Assembly: GCF_021560175.1 (NCBI RefSeq)
Contig: NZ_CP091110.1
Span: forward strand, 3,412,501-3,476,500
Direction: 5' to 3'
From: Neobacillus drentensis
GTDB taxonomy: Bacteria; Bacillota; Bacilli; Bacillales; Cytobacillaceae
DNA: 64,000 bases
Every line of letters starts with the position of its first letter. Positions within the stretch are counted from its first letter, which is position 1. The position numbers were made by a program, and so were the translations under genes. Shown one piece after another: positions 8,522 through 17,102 of the stretch. The notes under the pieces were generated by a model that was not told the DNA's origin, ran no database searches, and saw only the letters and a list, made by a program, of their open reading frames with translations.

Positions 8522-9553
8522 TCATTTTCCTTCTTCGCCCATACCTTCCTTTTTCCCTTGAGTAAGAGCTCTGCGATCAGACGCCTTCGGAGGTTCTTCT
8601 AACCATCCGTTATCAATCATCAGGTTCATTACATCCTCAGCATATATGATTAATTCACTTGTAAGACCAATATATTTTTCTGCTAGATCTCTCCTAGCCG
8701 TAACACTCAAAGCTGATCCATAAAAAGCAATCGTTACTTGGGTTGACAAGAGGATTTGATACATAATCCATTTATCTGAAAAAGGGGAGATGGTTGAGTT
8801 CGTTACTTGTGATTGCCACGATATCGGATAATTTAGTTTCTCTTCACGTAAAACCCTTTCAAACGTAGAGATATGCTTATTTGCAATCTCCATCCCTCTT
8901 TTAATGAATTGACGGACATTCTTAGATTCAGCCACCTGACTAAAACCAACCTTTAAAGCAACATGCTGGTGCATCTTATACAAATTAAAGGTTATATCAC
9001 CTATTTCCATCCCAGTTAATGGACGCCTTGTCCCAAACCAGCCTGTTAAAAAGCTTTGTTGTTTAACAAAGTCAATTTGTTCAGGTGGACTTATAACAGG
9101 CGGCCGAGTGTAAATCCCTTTTGATAGCATCGTGTCGATTGTTTTTTCAAAAAGATCCATGGTTTCTTTATTACATTCGATATAGTATTTACGCAGGTCC
9201 GCTCTGATGGAAGTACCAACAGAAAGGGAATATCCTGTCAGTCCCTGCAAAGACATAATATACATATAATAAAGGTAGAAAGGGTCTTGAAACAGACGTG
9301 GAGCTTTAATGTTTACATCTTGAACTGAAAACCCCTGTGGAATCGGATAATCCTCACCTTTAAAAAACTCCGCTACTTTTTGAACATGCCGTTCAGAAAG
9401 CTCAAGCGAAAATTGATAAATCTCAATAATATCTTGGTCCTCGAGATGTTCTAATGCATACTTAATAAAACAAATAGACATCGAATCAAACATATATTGA
9501 GTCCAAAGACTTGATATTTCAGAGGCAGTAAGTTGAATACGGGTTGGGTCCAT
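8522..9553 (-). CDS. DUF3231 protein, intact copy
   Basis: A 343-residue protein of two tandem DUF3231 halves, predicted mostly helical with a ferritin-like or four-helix look. Half one has LTASEISSLWTQY and PIPQGFSVQDVN, and half two has MEIGDITFNLY and STISPFSDKWIMY. The C-terminus ends with EEPPKASDRRALTQGKKE. It is a full-length paralogue of the interrupted gene at 4522-5532 and the gene at 28532-29536, so it serves as the reference for both. Function is unknown. The family is typical of spore-forming Bacillaceae. The upstream region (9554-9634) has two TTTACCAATT direct repeats 22 bases apart, perhaps regulatory. No CBO0543 partner is adjacent, unlike the other two copies. Confidence 0.88.
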   Translation of the reverse strand: MDPTRIQLTASEISSLWTQYMFDSMSICFIKYALEHLEDQDIIEIYQFSLELSERHVQKVAEFFKGEDYPIPQGFSVQDVNIKAPRLFQDPFYLYYMYIMSLQGLTGYSLSVGTSIRADLRKYYIECNKETMDLFEKTIDTMLSKGIYTRPPVISPPEQIDFVKQQSFLTGWFGTRRPLTGMEIGDITFNLYKMHQHVALKVGFSQVAESKNVRQFIKRGMEIANKHISTFERVLREEKLNYPISWQSQVTNSTISPFSDKWIMYQILLSTQVTIAFYGSALSVTARRDLAEKYIGLTSELIIYAEDVMNLMIDNGWLEEPPKASDRRALTQGKKEGMGEEGK

Positions 9554-9634
9554 AACATTCTTCCTTTACCAATTATAAACCTATTTTTACCAATTCATCA
9601 CAAAACTATTCCGAAATAATGTTATAAACCTGGT

Positions 9635-10789
9635 TTAGAGTGCCCCATAAATGACATTACGCAGTCTAGGCTGAGTGTAGGTTTCAAAATTGGGCAATAG
9701 CTGATGCATATAAACAGCAGAAAGCTGCTCCTTTGGATCAATCATGACCCAGGTTCCCGCCATTCCCATCCAGCCAAATTCACCAATCGAACTATTGCTC
9801 CCCGCAAGTGATGGATTCATCATCACCCTTACCCCTAAACCATAGCCATAACCCTTCAAGTGATCCCAGTTGTAGGTAGGGATTTGCTCTGGCTGAAGGT
9901 GATTCATGCTCATTAATTCGACTGTTTTAGCTCCGAGAATACGTTCACCATCGAGGGTACCCCTGTTTGCCAGCATGTGAGCAAAGCGGCTATAATCATT
10001 CAAAGTCGACAACAGACCCCCACCCCCGCTTTCAAATAGCGTACCTGGTTGAAATTCAGCATCCATTTTATCATTTTTCTGCAGATTTCCTGGTTCCTTC
10101 CAATCATACAAACTGGATAAACGTTCCTTTTTATCGGCAGGAATCTTGAAAAATGTATCTTCCATTGAAAGCGGTTGAAAAATTTCCTCCTGTAAAAACT
10201 GCCCAAAAGATTTTCCTGATACCACTTCAATGAATGCCCCGAGTACATCATGACTTAGACTGTATCGCCATTGTGTTCCGGGATCAAAAGCTAACGGGAT
10301 ATTGGCTAAAGCTTTGGATAATGCCCTGACCGAAAAAGTACCTTCTGATTCTAACAAATTCATTGCCTTTTTGACTTGTCGTTCTGTTTCATTCGCATCT
10401 CCTCCATACGTTAATCCGGAAGTCATGGTGAACAAGTCTTTGACACGAATTGATTTGGCAGCAGGTGTTACAAGAATCTCTCCATTTTCTCCTTCACGGT
10501 ACACTTGAGGGTTCTTAAACTCCGCGAGGTATTCCTCGAGCGGATCCTCCAATAGAAACAATCCCCGTTCATATAACGTTAATGCGGCAACACAAGTAAC
10601 TACCTTTGTCATCGAATAAATGCGGTAAATGGTATCAGGAGTAATTGGTTTCTTTGTTTCAGGATCAGCATAACCGACATAGTCTTCAAAGATTTGTTCA
10701 TTTTGATGATAGACAGAACATGCACATCCCGCTGGTCCTTTTTCTAAAAAACTTTTTAATAATGGTCGTAAATGCTCAATCGGTTTCAT
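9635..10789 (-). CDS. Serine hydrolase, beta-lactamase/EstB-like
   Basis: A 384-residue protein of the penicillin-binding-protein-like/class C beta-lactamase family, probably an esterase or peptidase. The start MKPIEHL is chosen because AAAGGAGATG lies just upstream, while the longer frame lacks a signal. The catalytic S-x-x-K is S59-M-T-K62. A YSLS block near residue 167 takes the place of Y-x-N. GGGGLLSTLNDYSRF and a C-terminal GWMGMAG block match the esterase branch. No signal peptide or membrane helix is visible, so it is probably cytosolic. Substrate unknown. Confidence 0.87.
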   Translation of the reverse strand: MKPIEHLRPLLKSFLEKGPAGCACSVYHQNEQIFEDYVGYADPETKKPITPDTIYRIYSMTKVVTCVAALTLYERGLFLLEDPLEEYLAEFKNPQVYREGENGEILVTPAAKSIRVKDLFTMTSGLTYGGDANETERQVKKAMNLLESEGTFSVRALSKALANIPLAFDPGTQWRYSLSHDVLGAFIEVVSGKSFGQFLQEEIFQPLSMEDTFFKIPADKKERLSSLYDWKEPGNLQKNDKMDAEFQPGTLFESGGGGLLSTLNDYSRFAHMLANRGTLDGERILGAKTVELMSMNHLQPEQIPTYNWDHLKGYGYGLGVRVMMNPSLAGSNSSIGEFGWMGMAGTWVMIDPKEQLSAVYMHQLLPNFETYTQPRLRNVIYGAL

Positions 10790-10865
10790 TGTACATCTCC
10801 TTTTGGTAATCATTTACTATAATGATAACTTATTTATTTGTATATTAATAGATTTATTAATCACA

Positions 10866-10958
10866 TTCTTTTTTAGATCCAAAGAGCCGGAAGTTAGCAG
10901 AAGAAGTGATTGATAACAACAGCAAACATGCAAAGATTTTACGAAATCATTTAATTTA
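10866..10958 (+). other. Possible gene remnant (C-terminal fragment)
   Basis: A start-less frame reads SFLDPKSRKLAEEVIDNNS and then KHAKILRNHLI before TAA at 10956. The composition is charged and helical, unlike the surrounding AT-rich spacer, and no start or ribosome site precedes it. It looks like the tail of a lost gene. A small hairpin ACCATC/GATGGT follows near 10970-10987. I do not recognise the family. Confidence 0.35.
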
Positions 10959-11075
10959 ACAGTGGAAAACCATCCTTAAAGATGGTCTCCCAATTAAAAA
11001 TTAGTTCTTCATTTAATTTCTTCTTTCTTACCATTGACATTGAATTATAAAAAACTACCAAACCTTATTTAGTTC

Positions 11076-11444
11076 CTATACTAGATACGCACCGAGTGCA
11101 ACCATAGCCTTTTTCAATGCTTGTTCATAAGCTTTATCCTTGCCAATTACCATGCGAAAATCAGCTTTGTCTCGGACCGTTGAGCGTCCTTCTACTTCAT
11201 AACCATTTTCGAAGATTAACAGACATATAGTTGACTTATCGCTCATACGATGAAACTTTTTTTCAACAATCATTTCTTCGAGCTTCCTCCGTTTATCATC
11301 TTTGAGCTCAGCCATTCTGGAGTACGGGATTACAACGTGGTCATAAAAATGGTTGTTTTTGCACTTTACGAAAAGTAGTTTTTCGCCAGTTTCTTTTACT
11401 TGATTAATCTCTCCACATTTAGGACAAATACTTTCAATCACCAT
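11076..11444 (-). CDS. Gp49-like domain protein with N-terminal zinc-ribbon half
   Basis: A 122-residue protein. The N-terminus has C7-P-K-C10 and a second C..NNH cluster around residues 28-32, suggesting a zinc-binding knuckle. The C-terminal half (about residues 68-122) reads STICLLIFENGYEVEGRS, then VIGKDKAYEQALKKA and GAYLV. This matches the phage Gp49/Sf6 gene 66 domain pattern (CVLTLKNGF..VG, then IG...AY..A...LW...GYLL). Function unknown. In phages the domain is in small early proteins. No other phage genes are nearby. ATG start with AAAGGGGATGG upstream. Monocistronic. Confidence 0.7.
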   Translation of the reverse strand: MVIESICPKCGEINQVKETGEKLLFVKCKNNHFYDHVVIPYSRMAELKDDKRRKLEEMIVEKKFHRMSDKSTICLLIFENGYEVEGRSTVRDKADFRMVIGKDKAYEQALKKAMVALGAYLV

Positions 11445-11737
11445 TTACGCCATCCCCTTTTTAACTGTGTACACTTGTTCCTAATTTTAATCAATGCAAT
11501 TATTTCATATAACATAATGGCCATTTAACACACAAATGACAGTTTAATGGAAATTTAATCTTTCTGGACTAAATCTCCTACCTTCGATATGTTAAAACAG
11601 AAAGAATTTGTAGTGAATGTGTATAACTTAAAAAACCACATTTCTTCAACTTAATTTAGATTTTAGATATATGGATGAAACAGTTCAGTCTTCCAATTTA
11701 ATAAATGTTTAAAATAAAATTAATACTTGTACATTTT

Positions 11738-12166
11738 TTATCTTTGCTGATCTGGGTAGGTCTCTTTTAAAAATATTACAGATTGGTTAATTAACTCCTT
11801 TAAAACATCGATATCTATATCAGCTACTTTATTAATATACACACAGCCTTTCCCGGAAGTATGTTTACCGAAGTCTTTTAAAAGTTCTTCCCGTTTGGTT
11901 TCACCTGGAGCAAAGTATAGGCTAATTTTTGCTTTTCTAGGTGAGAAGCCAACAAGTGGAGCATCACCTTCATGGCCTGAAGCGTATTTATAATGGTAAG
12001 ATCCAAAACCAATCATACTCGGTCCCCACATTTTTGCTTGATATCCGGTCGTTTCAGTAAAGATATCAAGTAGTTGATAGGCATCTTCTCGCTTTTTGGG
12101 GTGACCCACATTTTCGATAAACTCCATGACACTATTGTCGGTTTCTTTGGTTTTCAGTTCATACAT
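11738..12166 (-). CDS. DUF1801 domain protein
   Basis: A 142-residue protein matching DUF1801 (YdhG-like fold). Typical blocks are MWGPSMIGFGSYHYKYASG in the middle, then VGFSPRKAKISLYF and a GKGCVYINKVADIDIDVLKELI C-terminal helix. Function unknown; the fold is related to the SRPBCC/YdhG-like small cytosolic proteins found widely in soil bacteria. Monocistronic, with 290 bases of AT-rich spacer on its 3' side and about 230 on its 5' side in which I see no further gene. Confidence 0.85.
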   Translation of the reverse strand: MYELKTKETDNSVMEFIENVGHPKKREDAYQLLDIFTETTGYQAKMWGPSMIGFGSYHYKYASGHEGDAPLVGFSPRKAKISLYFAPGETKREELLKDFGKHTSGKGCVYINKVADIDIDVLKELINQSVIFLKETYPDQQR

Positions 12167-12350
12167 TTAAAACACTCCCTTTATCGATGCAGTTGGTTTT
12201 TCATAAGAATTCAATGTAAAAGTTTAATTTCCTTTATTTAGTTAATTTTTTTAAATACCATATGTTAATTGTTTTGTTTTTCTGTCAACATAAGTTATTT
12301 CCAATGTCTGTTAAATTAACCAAAAGTCAAAAAGGTATGATTCACATAAC

Positions 12351-12384
12351 AAAAAAGAGGAGAAAATTTTTGATTTTCTCCTCT
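12351..12384 (-). terminator. Terminator of the nitrite operon
   Basis: A 13-bp perfect stem (AGAGGAGAAAAT / ATTTTCTCCTCT) followed on the minus strand by six T residues, 14 bases past the cobA stop. Confidence 0.93.
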
Positions 12385-12397
12385 ACTCTTCTACCTA

Positions 12398-13186
12398 TTA
12401 CATTGCCATTACTTCTTCACTTGTGACAATATCAGGGACCGAAGCATCACCTTGTAACGAAAGCAATTTTTCACGAAACCGGACCACGTCACCTACCACA
12501 ATCATGGCCGGGTTCTGCACGCCCTCTTTTTCAACAATATCTCCAATAGAATCCAAGGTACCTGTAACCGTTCGCTGTTCTACCCGAGTCCCCTGCTCAA
12601 TTACCGCCACAGGTGTATGTTCTGTTTTCCCATGGCTAATCAACTGCTGACAAATATATGAAAGGTTGCCAATCCCCATATAGATCGCAATCGTATCAAC
12701 GGCTTTCCCCAAGCTTTCCCAATCAATGTCGGTAGGTTTTCCTTTGGCGCAATGGCCTGTTACAACAGCAAATGAATTGCCATATTCCCGGTGTGTAATC
12801 GGAATTCCCGCATACGCAGGTGCCGCAATCCCGGCTGTAATACCAGGAACCACTTCAAACGGTAATCCATTCTCCGCTAAAGCTGCCGCCTCTTCGCCAC
12901 CCCGGCCAAATACAAATGGATCTCCACCTTTCAAACGAACAACCGTTTTCCCCTGGCTCGTAAATTGAACTAACAAATCATTTATAATTTCCTGTTTCAT
13001 TGTATGATGTGTGGGTTGTTTTCCACAAAAGATAATCTCACAATCTCGCTTTGCTTCAGTTAGCAAATCTGGATTCACGAGACGATCATAAAGAATGACA
13101 TCTGCCATTCGGATGCATTTTAGTGCTTTTACCGTAATTAATTCCGGGTCACCAGGACCTGCTCCAACGATATAGGCCTTCCCCAT
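12398..13186 (-). CDS. cobA: Uroporphyrinogen-III C-methyltransferase
   Basis: SUMT (equivalent to NasF of B. subtilis) transfers two methyl groups from SAM to uroporphyrinogen III, giving precorrin-2, the branch point to siroheme. The 262-residue single-domain protein has the tetrapyrrole methylase signatures VGAGPGDPELITVKA at the N-terminus, VRLKGGDPFVFGRGGEE near residue 90, and VPGITAGIAAPAYAGIPITHR. Last gene of the nitrite operon, 18 bases after the channel gene. It would supply siroheme for NirB. No dehydrogenase/ferrochelatase (CysG-type) domain is fused, so those steps must be encoded elsewhere. Confidence 0.95.
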   Translation of the reverse strand: MGKAYIVGAGPGDPELITVKALKCIRMADVILYDRLVNPDLLTEAKRDCEIIFCGKQPTHHTMKQEIINDLLVQFTSQGKTVVRLKGGDPFVFGRGGEEAAALAENGLPFEVVPGITAGIAAPAYAGIPITHREYGNSFAVVTGHCAKGKPTDIDWESLGKAVDTIAIYMGIGNLSYICQQLISHGKTEHTPVAVIEQGTRVEQRTVTGTLDSIGDIVEKEGVQNPAMIVVGDVVRFREKLLSLQGDASVPDIVTSEEVMAM

Positions 13187-13204
13187 ATAACCGCCCCCTT
13201 ACTA

Positions 13205-14044
13205 TTACCGACTTGCTGTTGTTTTCGCTGTTTTTGGTACTTCCAAAATCATCTTTGAGTCTGTTTTTCTATGTGTTAAGTACAAGGCTAAGCCTGTAAA
13301 TAGAAATCCTCCAACGAGATTTCCAACCGTTACTGGAAGTTGATTCCATAACAACCAATCAGCTAATGTCACGTTTGCACCAAGCATCATACCTGCTGGT
13401 ATCACAAACATATTAACAACCGCGTGTTCAAACCCTTGTGCAAAAAAGATTAGGATTGGCAGCCACATGGCAGCGATTTTTCCGCCGACCGACTTAGTGG
13501 TCATGGCCATAACTGCCCCCAGAGTAACCATCCAATTACATAACATTGCTTTTACAAAAACAACAATTAATCCGTCTGTGCCGAGATTCTTATAACCCAA
13601 TGTTTTGGTTTCTGCTACCGCAATGATTTTCGCTGCGACCGGGCTGTTATTAACATGCCCCAGTTGAGTAATAGCAATGATATATAAAAGTGCGTAGAAA
13701 ATGCTTCCTAGAATATGTCCAACAATCACCCATAACCAATTCTTTATCATCTGACCGACAGTAGCCTTTTTCCCCAAGACAGCCACAGGAAGGAGCGCAA
13801 AACTTCCTGTGACCAATTCTAGCCCGAGTAGAATGATCATCACAAAGGCCGCTGGAAATAGCACTGCCCCAACAATCCCCATTCCCGTCTGCACTTCGGC
13901 TGTAAAGGCTAATGTGGTACCGAATCCAAGCAGAGCACCAGAAAGCGCTCCTCGGATTAATAGATCACTAACAGGTAATTTTGCTTTGGCTTCCCCGGAC
14001 TGAATCATACTTTCAATTACTTGATTAGGATTAACTAATGACAA
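13205..14044 (-). CDS. nirC: Formate/nitrite transporter family channel
   Basis: A six-helix FNT family channel (pentameric in characterised members) moving nitrite, or formate, across the membrane. Visible are the G-rich first helix pair (GALSGALLGFGTTLAF), the conserved loop LGLELVTGSFALLPVAV and the second-half NWMVTLGAVMAM and FEHAVVNMF with the central-histidine motif. The frame can be read from a GTG at 14062, but AAAGGAG falls inside that stretch. A TTG at 14044 or 14047 is therefore the likely start. Between nirD and cobA, with 18-base spacing to cobA. The context argues for nitrite uptake. Confidence 0.88.
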   Translation of the reverse strand: MSLVNPNQVIESMIQSGEAKAKLPVSDLLIRGALSGALLGFGTTLAFTAEVQTGMGIVGAVLFPAAFVMIILLGLELVTGSFALLPVAVLGKKATVGQMIKNWLWVIVGHILGSIFYALLYIIAITQLGHVNNSPVAAKIIAVAETKTLGYKNLGTDGLIVVFVKAMLCNWMVTLGAVMAMTTKSVGGKIAAMWLPILIFFAQGFEHAVVNMFVIPAGMMLGANVTLADWLLWNQLPVTVGNLVGGFLFTGLALYLTHRKTDSKMILEVPKTAKTTASR

Positions 14045-14076
14045 CAACTTCACTCCTTTCACAATGCAAAGAGTAT

Positions 14077-14406
14077 CTACTTCTCTTCATCTATTAAAAT
14101 AAACACTTGATCTTCAATAACCTCTACAGGGAAGGATTTGACACATCCTACATCAGGTGCTTGAACTTTCCCGTCGGTTACGCAAATTTTCCAATCATGC
14201 ATGGGACAAAATACAAACTCTCCGCTGACGATCCCCTCCGCAAGGACGCCCCCTTTATGAGGGCATCGGTTTTCAATGGCGCGAATGTCTCCATTCTCTA
14301 ATCGAAAAACAGCAATTTCCATATTGCCAATAACAGTTGTTTTTCCTAATTTCCTCGGCATATCATCTATACTTCCTATAAAAATGCGTCTAATTGTCTC
14401 TTCCAT
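14077..14406 (-). CDS. nirD: Nitrite reductase small subunit (Rieske-type)
   Basis: A 109-residue NirD subunit of assimilatory NAD(P)H nitrite reductase. It carries the Rieske [2Fe-2S] ligands: CPHKGGVLAEG (C-x-H) and, after 16 residues, CPMHDW (C-x2-H). The two-cysteine, two-histidine set is complete, whereas some NirD proteins have lost it. It begins MEETIRRIFIG, with AAGGGGAG upstream, 17 bases after nirB. Confidence 0.94.
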   Translation of the reverse strand: MEETIRRIFIGSIDDMPRKLGKTTVIGNMEIAVFRLENGDIRAIENRCPHKGGVLAEGIVSGEFVFCPMHDWKICVTDGKVQAPDVGCVKSFPVEVIEDQVFILIDEEK

Positions 14407-14423
14407 AAAATGTAACTCCCCTT

Positions 14424-16832
14424 CTATTTAACACCTGTTGGAATTTTTACCGTCTCATAAAGGTATCTTAAAAGTGTTTTATTCTCAATGGCTTCTTTCC
14501 ATGGGTCTTGAACAATCGAAAGTGCTTCATCAATACGGAAGTTCAACATTTTTACCGTTTCAGCATCCGAAAGGACTTCCCTTATATGATCTAGTCCAAG
14601 TCGGTCCACCCAGGCAGAAGTTCTTTCTAAATAATTAGCTGTTTCACGATAATACTGGAGGTATGCCCCGATCATTTCGACAAGCTCATCATCCGTTTTG
14701 AACTTGAACAACAAATCTGCTGCACGAAGATGGGTACCGCCATTTCCGCCTACATACATTTCCCATGCCCCATCCGTACCAACAACGCCAACGTCTTTAA
14801 TCCCGCTTTCGGCACAGTTCCTTGGACAAGCGGAGACCGCCATTTTTACTTTATGAGGAGTGTTTAAGCCTTCGAATTTCTTTTCCAATCGGATTCCTAA
14901 GCCAATCGAATCTTGTGTACCAAAGCGGCAGTAACTTTCACCAACACAAGTTTTTACAGTTCGAAGTCCTTTCGCGTATGCCGCTCCAGATGGCATATCA
15001 AGTTCTGCCCAAATCTTTGGTAAATCCTCTTTTTTCACGCCGAGTAAATCAATTCGTTGACCGCCAGTCATCTTGATGGTGCCAACTTCGTATTTATCGG
15101 CAACGTCCGCAATTTTTCGCAAGTCATCAGACGTCGTTACTCCGCCATACATTCTCGGTACAACTGAGTAAGTGCCATCCTTTTGGATATTGGCATGCAG
15201 CCTTTCATTTACAAAGCGGGCTTCTTTCTCATCCTGATACTCTGTTGGATATATCATCCCCAGATAGTAATTAAGGGCCGGCTTACACTTGGAACATCCA
15301 TCTGTTTTCCAGCCTAAGACATTCATCACTTCACGGATAGATGTCAATCGCTTCGCACGAATTTCCTCCACAATTTCATCGCGGGATAATGTTGTACAGC
15401 TACAAATCGCTTCTTTTTCATCCGCTTTAAATTGGTCACCTAGTGTACAGGCTAACAAATCGGCCACTAATGATTTACAACCGCCGCATGAACGGGAAGC
15501 ATTGGTGCAGCCCTTTACTTGGTCGACCGAAGTTAAACCTTGAGTTCGAATCGCTTCCACAATGGTACCTTTGCTGACACCATTACAGCCGCAAATGATT
15601 TCTTCATCTGCCATCTCGGCAACAATACTAACCTCTGACGATTGACTTTTTGAGGTCTCTAAGTACTCCTCGATACTTGCACCTTTCTTAATGAGACCTA
15701 ACAGTTGATTCCCATCCTTGGTATCGCCAAACAGTACAGCGCCAGCGATTTTCCCATTTTCGATTAGAACTTTTTTATAAACCCCGCTCCAATCATCGTA
15801 CATTTTATATACCTTTGTATCCTCATCCTCATTGATTTTTCCAGATGAGAATACATCAACACCTGATACTTTTAGTTGAGTTGAAAGGACAGAACCTTGA
15901 TAACCTTCTTCCTCTATTCCGCAAATCCGCTTTGCTAACACTTGGGCCTGCTGATAAAGAGGTGCTACTAAGCCATAGGCCGTACCGCGATGCTCTGCAC
16001 ATTCCCCGACTGCATAAATATCAGGAGTATCCGTTTCTAAATAATCATTTACGATTATTCCGCGGTTTACCGATAGACCAGCTTTTTGAGCTAATTCTAT
16101 ATTAGGTTTAATTCCAACCGCCATGACAACTAAATCGGCTTTAATCTTACTGCCATCTTTAAATTTGATGCCTGTTACCTGTTTTTTCCCGAGGATCTCA
16201 GCGGTATGTTTTTCTAGTAGAAAATTCATTCCCTGCTTTTCTAGTTCCGTTTGTAATAGTTTCCCTGCAGTACGGTCTAATTGTCGTTCCATCAAGTAGT
16301 CGAAGATGTGAATGACGTCGACTTCCATCCCTAGATTTAATAATCCACGAGCAGCTTCAAGACCAAGTAGTCCTCCACCAATAACGGCAGCCTTTTTATA
16401 CTGTTTTGAATATTCAATCATTTTTTCGCAGTCTTTGATATTCCGGAAAGCCGTCACGCCTTCTTTATCTGCCCCTGGTAACGGCAGCATGAACGGATTT
16501 GATCCGGTTGCAATGATCAATTTGTCATACGGTTCGATTCTTCCTTTATCTGTCATAACCACTTGTCTTTCCTTATCAATAGAAACAACCGTTTCCCCGG
16601 TAAAAAGAGTGATTCCGTTGTACTCATACCACTGATTGTCATTTAGTGTGATATCCTTAACGGAAGTACCTCCTTGTAAAACCGTTGATAACTGAATTCG
16701 GTTATAGTTTGGATGTGGTTCACTTCCAAAAATCGTAATTTCAAAATCTTCCCGGTTAAGTTTCAGCACTTCTTCAATGGCACGAACCCCTGCCATACCA
16801 TTTCCTACAAGTAATAGTTTTTGTTTAATCAA
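14424..16832 (-). CDS. nirB: Nitrite reductase [NAD(P)H] large subunit
   Basis: An 802-residue cytosolic flavo-siroheme enzyme reducing nitrite to ammonium with six electrons from NAD(P)H. Domains in order: FAD/NAD(P)H oxidoreductase (1-300, GNGMAGVRAIEE dinucleotide fold and VIGGGLLGLEAARGL); two BFD-like [2Fe-2S] segments (CGCNG...CGGC and CSCTT...CSKC, about 415-520); nitrite/sulfite reductase domains; siroheme/4Fe-4S ligands CVGESYC (about 626-632) and CPRNC (about 666-670). The start is TTG with GGGAGGG eight bases upstream. First gene of a four-gene operon. Upstream DNA contains TATAAAAT about 25 bases before the start and a palindrome CTAAAGCTTTAG at 16942-16953. No convincing TnrA or Fnr box was found. 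Confidence 0.96.
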   Translation of the reverse strand: MIKQKLLLVGNGMAGVRAIEEVLKLNREDFEITIFGSEPHPNYNRIQLSTVLQGGTSVKDITLNDNQWYEYNGITLFTGETVVSIDKERQVVMTDKGRIEPYDKLIIATGSNPFMLPLPGADKEGVTAFRNIKDCEKMIEYSKQYKKAAVIGGGLLGLEAARGLLNLGMEVDVIHIFDYLMERQLDRTAGKLLQTELEKQGMNFLLEKHTAEILGKKQVTGIKFKDGSKIKADLVVMAVGIKPNIELAQKAGLSVNRGIIVNDYLETDTPDIYAVGECAEHRGTAYGLVAPLYQQAQVLAKRICGIEEEGYQGSVLSTQLKVSGVDVFSSGKINEDEDTKVYKMYDDWSGVYKKVLIENGKIAGAVLFGDTKDGNQLLGLIKKGASIEEYLETSKSQSSEVSIVAEMADEEIICGCNGVSKGTIVEAIRTQGLTSVDQVKGCTNASRSCGGCKSLVADLLACTLGDQFKADEKEAICSCTTLSRDEIVEEIRAKRLTSIREVMNVLGWKTDGCSKCKPALNYYLGMIYPTEYQDEKEARFVNERLHANIQKDGTYSVVPRMYGGVTTSDDLRKIADVADKYEVGTIKMTGGQRIDLLGVKKEDLPKIWAELDMPSGAAYAKGLRTVKTCVGESYCRFGTQDSIGLGIRLEKKFEGLNTPHKVKMAVSACPRNCAESGIKDVGVVGTDGAWEMYVGGNGGTHLRAADLLFKFKTDDELVEMIGAYLQYYRETANYLERTSAWVDRLGLDHIREVLSDAETVKMLNFRIDEALSIVQDPWKEAIENKTLLRYLYETVKIPTGVK

Positions 16833-16941
16833 GTGTAATTCCCTCCCTAAACTGTTGCATGTGTATTTTATATCACGGTGGGAGCTTTAATAACATAAGT
16901 TTGGAAGATTTTCTATCACGCTATTTTATTGCTTTAAAACT

Positions 16942-16953
16942 CTAAAGCTTTAG
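16942..16953. promoter_or_regulatory. 12-bp palindrome upstream of nirB
   Basis: CTAAAGCTTTAG, perfect dyad, 110 bases before the nirB start. It is a possible regulator site. It does not match TnrA (TGTNA-N7-TNACA) or Fnr consensus. Confidence 0.3.
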
Positions 16954-17050
16954 GAAATCCTGTATCTAATGCATTAATAACGGTTACATTTTTTATTGAA
17001 ATTTCTTTACGATTTCATTCGCTTCAATCAGGAGATGATAAAATGAAAGA

Positions 17051-17081
17051 AAAAATCTCCACCTTCGAGGCGGAGATTTTT
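17051..17081 (-). terminator. Terminator of the DedA-PAP2 gene
   Basis: AAATCTCCACC (with lead A run) and GGCGGAGATTT form an 11-bp stem with a five-base TCGAA-type loop, followed by T residues. It is 22 bases past the stop. Confidence 0.9.
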
Positions 17082-17102
17082 GAGACAAATAATACTATTT
17101 GG

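Noticed and set aside
16833-17046. TnrA or Fnr site upstream of nirB
   Set aside because: The best candidates match half-sites poorly and have wrong spacing. Not reported as a site.
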